A stretch of DNA of 64,000 bases, from the NCBI RefSeq assembly GCF_051401765.1, contig NC_135071.1, positions 15,726,961 to 15,790,960 of the forward strand, read 5' to 3'. Positions 38,101 through 50,100 of this stretch are shown here, piece by piece (within the stretch, counting starts at the first letter, position 1; each line of letters begins with the position of its first letter). The DNA is from Calliopsis andreniformis. Lineage: Eukaryota; Arthropoda; Insecta; Hymenoptera; Andrenidae. The notes beneath the pieces are model-generated. The model was given only the letters and a program-made list of their open reading frames with translations, did not search any database and was not told the origin of the DNA. Both the position numbers and the translations under genes were made by a program.

Positions 38101-41100
38101 CGAGCAGAGCCTTCTATCGGCGAGATTGATCGCCTCTGTGCCTTCCACGATTCTCTAAACCGGTTGCACTATTTCCGAGAGAATTTAATTATACGCGAAA
38201 CGGCAATCTCGCGCCGTAGTAAATCCTCTATTGCTCGTTTTAACAGCCCCCGATATTCGGCGCGGAGATTTATGCGTTTGTTCGGGGTGAAACATTTCCC
38301 GATGCTGCTAACGTGCTTGCGCATTTCGGAGGGTGGGTGTAAGAATAGAAAATATTTTGAATTCTAGCTGTAGAGGTTTCCAATGTGTCTCTAGTCCTTT
38401 AAGGTAGTTCTGTGTCATTATTAGTAGATTAAGGATTTTTATGCATTTTATATTTTTATTCTGTAAGTTTTTACACATTTCAAATTTTCATAAATTCATA
38501 AAAATTCGCGATCTAGTTATTAGCTTCGATAAATTGTACTAATACTTTTAATTTTTACTGATTGTGGGAATTTGGTAAATAGAAAAATTCACAGGTTTAT
38601 ACGTACATTACTGTGCATAAGTATTTGAACACTTTTATATTATTGGAAATGTATCAAATACGCTTTAAGTAGAATTCTGTAATATAGTTTTGACTACAGA
38701 CTTAATTATACAAAATAATATTTGGTATTAGTTAATGTAAATAAAAAACTGTATTAAATCTTCAAATATTCAAGGAAGGAGCATTTTCACTCGGGAAATT
38801 CACTGAGCAAGTGGAAATGAGAATTATGTTACTAGAGAGCTTGTGTTTTGTAACCTGTATGTATACATATGTAGCGTTTTAGTTCTGCAAAAATAGGTGT
38901 GCCTAAGAGATACTACTCAAATATAGAACAACAATTCCTCGTAACATTTTATGATTTCTCATTCGAACACGGCACTGATCGTAATTCGATTTGACTGATT
39001 TAATACCAGAACTCATACTGCTTCCAGTAGAACTATACGATGACCAATAGATCATTCCTTACTTTAAAAATGTTTTCTAAAATATATTGTACAAAATTGC
39101 ACTAAACATTTTTCCTGAGATTTGACTGTCCACTTGTTTTCCATTACCTCATTCTCGATGATTTCTGTGATTTTCTATTAAAACCAAGGTTGCCACACAA
39201 ATCCCCTTCTCAGACATAGTAGGGCAAATTATTATGTGGGGGAAGAAATAATGCAAGTCCAACTATACACTCATTATTCATTTCCTCACTCTCAAATTTC
39301 CCCCATTGCATCCATCAGGGGAATTCCTGTGGCAACCCTGATTAAAACTACTGAATCAAATTCTCTAAAATTCAAAATCACCTGTTTTCTTTCTTACCTC
39401 TCGCATTGTCGTAACGTCCAGGATGCGATGATCCACAGCGAGACCATGAAGACTAGCAACACGGTGCCTGGGCAGATGGTCATCAGGGTCTTCAGTACGA
39501 ACCTGGTGTTGAAGTTGATACGATTCAAGGCTCCGATGCTGCGCGACGAGGCGTCCGTGAAGAGTTTCGAGTGCAGCAGCATCACGCGGCAGATGAGGTA
39601 GAGTCTGAAGAACATCGGCAGCGACAGGGTGACGTCGTATGGCACCCATTTCGAGCCGAAGTCGCCGCCCTTGTTCGCCAGCTTGGTCGTCCACAGGAAG
39701 TAGTACTCACCCGGGATCGGGTGGATCGCGCAGATTACCAGTTCGAGCGAGATCTGCGCGATCCTCTGCCAGGTCATCGCGATCCGCCAATCGTCCGCGC
39801 AGTTATCGATCATGAACAACTGTCGACAGAGGTGACGGTTTATTATTGCAGTATTGGCGCCGATGGTCCGCTGGGTTACTAATACTATGGACACATTGAC
39901 TTATGGACCGAAAGTAAAGCACAGTCTTTCACTGGGAGGAACTATATTTCAATCTGAAGGGGTATTAATCATGGACACCTAGGATCGTTGAAGATTAAAA
40001 AAGTGTGAAAGTAGGTTTATTAAAAGAGGAAGTAAATTATTTCGGTACGAAATAGAGATGTGATTTAGTTTTTAATTATTTACTTATTTCGTCTACGGGA
40101 TAACTCATTAGTTCACAAGCATTTACAATGTGAAATTATTATATTCTGCGAAGGAATTCAACGAATACTTCTTTAAAGATGGGTCTATATTATATGTTAT
40201 GTGACGAAGTTATATAACTTTTTTAAAAACAGAAAAGAGACATGTACAATATCTCTCTCTTCTGTTCTCTAAAATGTTATATAACTTTGTTATCTGAAGC
40301 TGGGTCTACACTACATTTTATATAACAAAGTTATATAACTTTTGGGAAACAGAAAAGAGACATATCTCCTTTCTATTTTCTAAAAAGTTATATAACTTTC
40401 TAATATAACATGTAGCTTAGACCCACTTTTAGGAATTGTATCTATATGCTTTTTGTGTTTTAATTCTCAAAGTGCTTATTAAAGGATCTATGTACGTTTA
40501 GGTATTTAGACATAATCGAAATGGTATTTTATTATTAGTTATCTGATCTTTGAGGCCACGTATTATTGTAATTTCTACCAATACCTTGAGTTTCCTTTTA
40601 GAAATGTAATACAGTATATTCTTGTAATGGGTGTCCATTAACAGCTGTAGCGAAAATATGAGACTCCTTAAGATCGGCTGGAGTAACTTAAGATCGGTGG
40701 ATTTTTTGCGGGCGAGACATCATGGCACTGTTTGCCACCGATATATCCCCCCTGTCGCTGAGATGCAATCTGATATCCTTGAATAGGATTATTATAATAC
40801 ACCAGCGCCGCGGCATTGTAGTGAAAATGCGTGGCAAGCGTAGATAAGTTACATTATTTATACGCCCTCGCATCGCCATCGTTCCTCAAGCTTCCGTTTT
40901 TCTATCGTACCTCACGGCCACGTTACACCTTCTTTCATAGCCCTCATGACACACTGCTTGATAAAGTAAACACTAATGGTGTCACTTCAAGGATTTTCCA
41001 ACGAAATAAAAAAGGACAAGATAGTCACACTTTAAAAGATTGACCTCAACTCAACTTTCACGAACAAATAAAAAAGGAACAGAAACAAAAACAGTAAAAA

Positions 41101-44100
41101 ACTAATTACTATACCGCACGAGATTTTACAGTTTAAAAATAAAAAAAAAACGAATACTTTTTATTAAAGTGTGAAATAAAGAACCCTATTTAGTTAACGA
41201 AGATCCTTCTCTAAAACTACCACAAAATAAACGCGAATCCAAACGCCAGTCATCGTACAGGAAGCACAAGTTACTCGACCAAAGCGAAGGCTTTAAAAAA
41301 CGAAACTCAGAGTGGTTAAAAACAACGAGCCACGTCGTGGCTCTAAAAAGTTCCTAAAATCGTTCAACGAAATCGGAGAGTCGATAACGGGGCAGTATCG
41401 CGTTAACAAACAGGAACGTGTTCATTCCTAAATCCGTAAGGGTGCAGGGGGGTTGGGTAGCTCGTAAAGTCCGCGAGGAATCGCTACTGGCGTTCGCGGT
41501 GCATCGACTCGTGTGTTTTACGAGAGATAATTCGTTAGAAGGAGAACATAGCATGGGATCGCGAAATCCCGAGATAGCTGCGCTTTATTGCATCCCCTGT
41601 ATCGTATCGCCGATACGAATTACAACCGCAGCGAGAGGAGATCACAGAGGAGTCGAAAGAAGCAGTCGCTGGGAGTGAGATCGTATTTTCAGGATTTTTC
41701 GCGACTCGATTCTACGCTTGCCTTTCATAAACTGTTTGCAGTGGGCCTTTGCCCGAAAGCAACGTAAACTCTTTACTATCTTAAAGCCTTCTTGGGTTTT
41801 ATCTTACAACTTCGTGAATACTTTTACGAAGGGTGTACTTTCGAGGGGACTCGAATTCTTCAGTTACTGCCGATAAAAGGGATTGGAGCGAGCGTGGAAT
41901 CTCCTTGACTTTGTTTTTGAAGTGTAGATAGCTTTTCGTGTGGATCCTCCTTTTTTAAGGGTTTCGTGACTGGGGTAAGGTTAATTGAGAAGAGATACAA
42001 AAACAACTCTTTTCGATTTTTGTCTCTTTTTGGGAGAGTAGAATAATACTCTAGTATCTGTAATTCTTTTTCACTAGATTACAATAGATTGCAATTTCTG
42101 TTAACAAGATATTCATAGGACACATTTTATATTTCTGTTATTATATATTTTTGTATAAAGCTTGTTTTTAATATAAGCCTCTCAATTATTTTCTAAGATA
42201 GTGGCCTGTAAAAAATATAATTGTGAGATCAGTCTTTCTAGTGTACAAGTGAACTTATGATTCTGTTCTTAACTGCTTATAATAAATTTGTTTCCAAAGA
42301 CAGAAAATATCGTCATCTACAAGTGATACAGAAAATGTCTTCTCCGTCGTAAGTTCTATGCAATCTGCATCGTGTCAGGGAGAAACGTCAAGCCCCACGA
42401 TTATTCTAATTACGTGCTTGAAGTATTCGAGCAAAGACATCCACGGTATTCCAATATTCTGGATAATCGATACGGAGCGGCTTAAGAACTTCCAGAAGAA
42501 TTCGAGCAACGTAACAACATCTTCAAGCACATGCTTCAATGCCAGCACAGAAAAAAGGAGAAGAAGAAAGAGAACAAAAGTCTCATTAAAATAATACAAA
42601 TACACTCCCCAAAGATTTCTTACAGTCACACTGATCGTACGATTCCAGAACGAAGTAACTGTCCTCGCAGACAAATTTGCATTCTTGCAGTAATTCTAGC
42701 TCTCTATCGAAAAATCGTTCTTCCATAAATTGATACATTACTCAGTCCCCAGTGGCTCACAAAGGCACGATAAATTTTCGTGCGACGAACCGTGAGCCCC
42801 TCTCTCTTTTTCCGCCGCCACTATCGTTCTTAGTTCATTAAATGCCTCTCGTCGCCAATTAGCAACGATCAAGTTTCGAGACAATCTCCGTCTCGGAAGT
42901 TGATTAGGACGTTTGGAAGCCACCGAACAGAAAATGCTGAAATTCCACAACTTTTTCACGGGTTTGGTATGCACTTCAATCCTCTGATAGCGACGAAAAC
43001 TCGGCCAGGGGAGACAGAGCGCTCCTCCCAATCGAAAATCAATGAATTCACCGACGACAGACAGGGACAACGATGCATCGCGTCGATCAACACGCAGCTG
43101 GTGGCCCCCGAGGACAATCCTTTCGTTTCAGCTGGCCAGGTGATTCTGGGGAATCTGCGCGCATGCAAATCGTTGATAAACGACAATCAACAGGTGCTGA
43201 AAGGTCAACGGGCTATTAGGCTCGAATCCAAGCGGTCGAGGCGAGAGCTGCGCTCTCTGGTGCTCGTTAACGAAATGCCTCTGCATCTTTCATTATTTAA
43301 AATTCAATTATTCAGCGTGGCGGGGATTGTGTTCCCTAGAAGAGTACGTGGAATTATGTTTCGGAATTTTATTGTGACACAGAAATTTAAGGTAAGACTA
43401 TGGTGGTACAAACTAGATAACTGATAACTAGACTTCAGATTTTTATGCATTTATGAAAATCTGAAATGCGTAAAAAGTCAGAGACTGTATATAATATTCA
43501 AGAACACTGAACATGTGAGAAATTGAGTGCAAACTGTGGTATTTTAAAAACTAAAGCAAACTTTTATTTAGACTCCACTTTTTGAACAGTGTTTATAAAA
43601 ACATGAATTTCCATAAAACTCTGCAGAGTATTGATAACTAAAGTACTGTTAAAACAGTCCCTTTTTTCTGTATCACATAGAATAATCGTGTCTTTTTAAA
43701 ATAAATTTTTGTGAATAACTGAATCATATAGGAAATAAAGTTTCAACGAAAAGCATTGATATAAAATTGTATTCAATTTCAACCACAAAATGCCCTTTCC
43801 AGGCCATCGTACAAACTTTCCGTGGCAATAAAGATTCAGAAATTGGCTACTTTACATGAAAAACAATTCCCTCACCATAAAGTACCACCAAATGGTCCTC
43901 ACATGTCGCCACGAATATTCTGAAAGTTTCCCATGATCCCGTTCAGAAGCGAGGACATCGTGGTCGAAGAGGACGAAAATGGCCCGTTATCAGCGTTAAC
44001 GAAACACCTCGAGTGGTTCCCTAGTCGTTCGGTAACGATCCCAGCGTTCAGCGTATTGGAAAAACGATACGTGTCGTGCTCTCGCAGTTCTCGCTCGATT

Positions 44101-47100
44101 TCGTCCCAAGTCGCGTTATCGGACACCGTCTTCGACGTATTTCTCCTGGAAATGGGAGACGTCGACGGACACGGTGCGTCGCGGCGCGTCGACCGAGGAA
44201 CGTTTCTCGATTTTATGCAGGCAGACGTCGCGCCAGGAACGACTCGGATACGTTATCCCGTGATAAGTCGATCGAGAGGAGTATTCCAGAGGGACAGGTT
44301 GGATCGTTGAATCCTGTGGCATATTCTGATGAAGAGACCGTTTCTGAGGCGAATCTGTTTTCCTGAGAATGGACGTGTATAACGGGGGATGAACGTGAAA
44401 AATCTTGAATGGAATTTTGATTGAATTTGTGGCCCCTGTTTCGGCTCTGTTCATTTGAATACTGAGTGGAAGCAGAGCTTGGAATAACGCGCGTGTCGAG
44501 AGTTTTGGGAGAGGTACTGTTTCGGGCTGATTATAGACGAACCACTTCTACTTAGAGGTTATTTTGTAGGATACTAGTAAGTGTATGCCACTTAATTTAT
44601 TGAGTTGGGTTGTGTTTCCTTTAATTTGAATAAATTAGTTTACTTGTGAATAAATATTTAGTACTTATTATAATAATATTATACGTATACCGATCATAAT
44701 TGTTATAAGTATTGTTACTTATATAATATTAATAGTAATAATAATTATATATAAGTAATAATATTTATTATAATAAGCATACTTATTTATTTCAGAGAAA
44801 GTGAATATGTATGAAATCTATGCATGGAGAGTTTAAAGGAGGTATTAATTCTAATACTGTTGGTTTGTGAGGCTTGCTTACACGCATTGGAATAGATTCC
44901 AGTTCGAATGTCATAAACATAGTAGTATAGTAAACATCGAATAAACAGGTACTTACTAGACCTATGAGTAGTATAATCACGAATATGGTCAGCCGTTCAG
45001 TAAACGTATTGTGTTCTAATGAATATTCTCGTTTAATCTACTAGATATTGCTCATATGTTCAGTGATTTTAGTAGCTTCTAAAAGTGAATTTCTGGAAGG
45101 TGAATGCGTAAGATGTTAGGGGAAAGTATCATTGCCACCTTTAGTGGTTCCTGATACACGTCTGACCACACACAACCTGTTTCCACTTTGAATTTTATAG
45201 AAGGATATAATAGTATAAACTCGAATATGATAGAGTATAGAGCATTGAGTAAGTAATGCAGCTTCACATATGGCCAGACATTAAGTAAGTAGTATAACCT
45301 CGTATATGATCTGACAGTAAGTACTTGTAATAGAATTTTAATGAACGTGAGCTATTCCTCAAGTTCATACAAATTCAACTAAATTCTAGAAACAAACCTT
45401 TGCAAGAAACCTACGCGTAGAAAGTTACAAACAGGTATATTCCTAATCCCATTGGTTCACATGTCGCGTCTGACCATACACGAATCTCTCTCCCTGCGTC
45501 TTCATATTTCGCTTCGTCGTCACGTTCTCGACACCTGAATCAATCTCTATACGATCTATGTGGTCCATAACAAAAACTGTATCACAGAATTCATCCTGTA
45601 CCAGAGACGTAACAAGGTTACAAGAATTTCTCCAACAATGTTAACCCTATCCTACTTCTCTCTCTTCGATCACTGCAATTAACCCCTTCACCTACAATTT
45701 TCTTTCATAACGTCCTATCATAAACCACGTTCGCAGCCGACTTGAAACTGATGACTATCTCAAACTGCCAGCCACAAAGCTCCCATTAAAGAAACATAGA
45801 TCCCTCACGCGATAGTGCGTGATCGGTTATCGTAGAATCAGCAGCGAAGATGTGAAAAGTTCATAAATCAGACTCGTTGAAATAGGTGAAGGAGTGGCGA
45901 GAAACTTTAAAGATAAACGAAATTCTCGCGCCTAGATCGCAGCTGGGCAAGCACAACGTAAAACACAGAAGCTGGAGTAGCCGAAAAGTCACAACTCCCA
46001 GGGATTACGACGCAAACCTTGTTCTCCTATGAATCTACACCGCTTCTAGATAAACCGACCTCGTTTATGCGACGACCGCGAGCAAATCGGCTTTCCTGCA
46101 CGCGTTTCACTCGGCATTCCACTGTCTTTCGGCGGGGATTGCAGCTCGTACATCTCAACGTCCATCGAGCATTACGCTTAATTAAACGGGGAACGCTTAA
46201 TCGTGACGCTGTAAAGGCAACCGTCGCGAAAGGATGCCGTGCGGTTGCTTAACCAAACCGAAACGCTCTGGACGAGGGATCGACCCGTGGCTGGCTTCTC
46301 TGTGGTTTCTTTTCACTGGGGGTATTTTCTCTAGTATACTGTTCAGAGAAATTTAACGATAATTTGTTTCTTGCAGCCCTGGAGTTTGGAGTAGAGCTGT
46401 AGGGTAAGTCTAGGGTGGGTTTAAATTACAGTGACTTACGAATTCGTCCATGTGTGTTTGGAACATTAATTAACTCTTTGATTGCTACGCGCCTGTGGGC
46501 TTTCGATGAATAATGAAACCTGTGCGCTGAATGCTTATAAACGCTGGTATATATGGTTAAGTAGAAAGAGTGTTGGGTTTCTGTGTCGAAGGAGGAGCAA
46601 TGCTTGAAGAACTCGAGGGGTTAATTTCGGGTTAATTATATATATTTTGCTCAAAAAAAATGATGGCATACAAATATTTTGGCTAAAAATTGGCCAACTT
46701 TGGCTGATGATAACTCAGCGAAAAATCATTTCTATACCACGATTTTTTTTTTAAATTAAAGCTTGAAGTCTTAAATTTGAGATACTATGTCTGGATTTTA
46801 GATTCAGAGCATCTTTATTATTGTAACAACTTAAATGTAAGGAAATGTTTATCGTATTGAAAACTGCAAAGTTAGAGAGGTTACAAGGACTACTAAAAAT
46901 TTTTTTTGGGAATATTATTTACAGGAGAATGAAATTTCAACTTCCCCCTTTAATTTAAAAAAAGAATCAAGTCGCTGCGATTTTTTTTCGCAAAGTTACA
47001 GTACTTCAAAGTAACCCCTGCAGTTTTGCATCACATTGGGTAGCGTCAACGCAAGACAAAGATGCAGAGGTTACTTTGAGGTGCTGTAACTTCGCGAAAA

Positions 47101-50100
47101 AAAATCGCAGCGACTTGAATCTTTTTTTAAATTATAGGGGAAGGATCGAATATTACGCTCCTGTAAACAGCATTTCCAAAAAAAATTTTGGCAAGTCTAT
47201 GTATCTTGTCAAACTATGCGATTTTCAATATGAAACACACGGCGTCGGATTTAGGGAGTTACAGTAGCAGGAGTACACTAAACTTAAAATCTAGTAATAG
47301 TATCTTACAGCTAAGACTTCAAGCTTGAATTTATAAAAAAGATCATGATCCTACGATGATTTCTCGTGGAATTATCGTGAGTTAAAGTTGACCAATTTTT
47401 GCCCAAAATTTTTCTATGCCATAAAATTTTTTTTGAGCAGTGTAGTTTATTTTTCGGTGCTATGTTCAATTGTTGGGAACGGTAAAATATCTTTGTAACA
47501 TGAATAGCTGAATTTTGCAGCTCTTTTTGGAAGAAAGTAGTGCGCTGTACGCAGACTGTTCGTAACAGTTTGATATACGAGTATGAAATTTTGTGAATAT
47601 TGCTCTCTCTGAAATATTTCTCTAAACGCAGTTGTTTGCTCGATTTACTTCAATTTTTATAACTTTAATTATCCAAGCACGAAAAATGAAGCAAATGGAA
47701 CAGAAAGTTATACTATTGATCCTGTTTCAAAAGAAATTTTGTTGTCATCTTTGTAAGGGTTTGATTTAAATCGTATTCACTCAAGCGAAATACATATCTT
47801 ATTACACAGTGTTGAAAATCAGTAAAATTCACCACCCTTCGCAACAGCTTCTTACATAAACTTTGAGCAGCATAAGAAGTGTCAAATGGAAAAATGTTTA
47901 CTGTCCACGGAGTTTGGCTTTGAATAAGGCAAAAGCAAGCCAAGTTCGCCAGAACGAGAGGTTACGATCGAATAATCGAAGTATACTTATCATATCGTTC
48001 GAGTCGCGTTCGAGACAGTCATGAGAACTGTGTCACGGTCATTTCTGCAATTTCAGATCATATAACACAACGGGATTGGATATTATTCAATTTTACGCTT
48101 TCGAGAAAGAAACGTTTGTTAGCCACTTTGGAAATCTTTTTAATATTTTCGTGTGTCTCACAGTTGATACTATTATGAAATATTAATTATTTGATATAAG
48201 GAGGCGTGAAAATTTGAAAATTCGAAGATTTAAAAATATTCAAACATCTACCTATTCAAATTTTCACTTTTTTAGGTTCTCAAATTTTCAAATGTGAGAA
48301 TTTTCAAGCACAGATACTCAAGAATGAAGCAGTTAATTGGTAAAATTTTATATAGAAATGTAGGATTAGGTAATGTTGCACTCATTTTGACAGTTTCTAC
48401 AGACAGTTAACGACATATTAAAAAATGATCTTCACAATTAGAAAACTCTCTTCCCAGGCATAAATTCCAGGTTTAATCTTTATCTCCTCACCCCTAATCC
48501 CCGAACACACTGAAATTAAATTCGAGTTTCAAAGGCATACAATCACATCACAGTCATTAAAATTTGTAACGCCAACATTGCTCCGCGGTTCCCAACGCTC
48601 CGTTTCAAGGGATTAGTCATGTTATACCGTCCAAGAACGAGTTACAGTTCTGAATCAGTTTATGACCGACGCTTATGCAAACTCAGTAAGCCAAACACTG
48701 TGCACGCGGCCCGTGGCTCGTGCCATCGAATACACTATAAGTTTCTTCATTCTACACGGAGCGTGACGAATTCACATGCATCGAAAAGAGAAAAACGCTT
48801 GCTTTCAGCTCGTTACGCGCAAGGATGCAGCACTAAAAGGATGGAGTAAATCGATCGCGAAAAATGCCATCGCTTTGGCTCCATCAAACTCTGTGGGGCC
48901 TTGTCCTCGTTTTAGGGAGCAACTCTCGTTGGATGATCTTTTGCGCAATTTTTTTTATCTGTTTCTGTAAAGTCAAGTACTTTAATTTCACATTTCTACA
49001 TCCTTGTATTATTTAACTTTCTTATTTAACTTTTAGCACCGTTCTATGTTCACATTCGCAATTTCCTTGAATTTGGTTTCGGGTTATTCATATCGGCGAC
49101 TGTTAAGGGGTTGTTAACTTTATGGCTGTCCCCTGTGTAAGCGTCGTATGAACGTGATAACGATTGTGCGATCGCCTTTGTTTGCATGCGAGCCTGGGCC
49201 ATTCTTTCTCGCGGGGGAGGTGTTACTTCCTTGCGATGGGAGATATGAAAGCGTTTGCGACAGATAACAGGTGCTGGAAGAGGTAGTCGTGAAAAATATC
49301 GATGTGCCTCGCTGGGGGCAGGTTTCGAGATAAAAGGGCGCTAAGTGGCATGGAATATTCAATGGATACTTGCTGAGGACGCTGAAGAGATTCAGGAGAA
49401 TCTATCCTTGTTTAACATATTTGAATTTTACGTAAGTACCTCGAGAAGACTGTAGCTAATCACGTTTCTGTAATTTTAGTTATAAGTAGTTATGATAATT
49501 CATGCTTTAGCAAAAAAAAAAATAGGCTAATACTTCTTTTTTTTAATTCGAAAATTTATCGATGATACAAATATTAGACAGTGACTCAAATACTGACTAT
49601 TCTTCCAATGAGGATAGTTATTGCATGATTCGGATATGTTAATTTTACTTTCCCTGTACAATATTTTACAATTAATTTCTCTCTCTATTACACGCTGTGA
49701 CGGCCGAAAAATTCATTTCCATTTGAATAAATTGAATTATAGCTAACTGGTCGGCCGTAACATAAGGAGCGATATTAATAATGGTAATCGGGCAGCTTGC
49801 TTTCGCGTTACAATTTTTCATCGTCTGATCTCTGATCAGCGCGGTGCTGTAGCAATCGTAAACGATGGGGCACGGTTTTAATTGGAATGGGTGCTCGGTG
49901 AACACCGTGCACGAGAATAATACACAATTTGCGTTTCTGCTGTACAGAGCTCTCGTCAATATTTACTGTGCAGAGAAATCGTACACATCGAGCCGTGCAC
50001 GGAAATTAGCGGCAAAATTAAATCAGTCGTGGAGGGCTTGATCACCTGGATGAACGCTGGCGTCAAATTTCTATTCCTGATAGGTTTACACGTGAAACGG

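Noticed and set aside
39571..39882. Plus-strand ORF of 103 codons
   Set aside because: Antisense to the SK S2-S5 exon.
42900..43424. Plus-strand ORF of 174 codons in the SK intron
   Set aside because: No recognisable domain, no splice or promoter support; overlapping minus-strand frames are equally open, as expected for a GC-richer patch.
47076..47267. Small plus-strand ORF
   Set aside because: Lies in the right arm of the palindromic element and has no domain.
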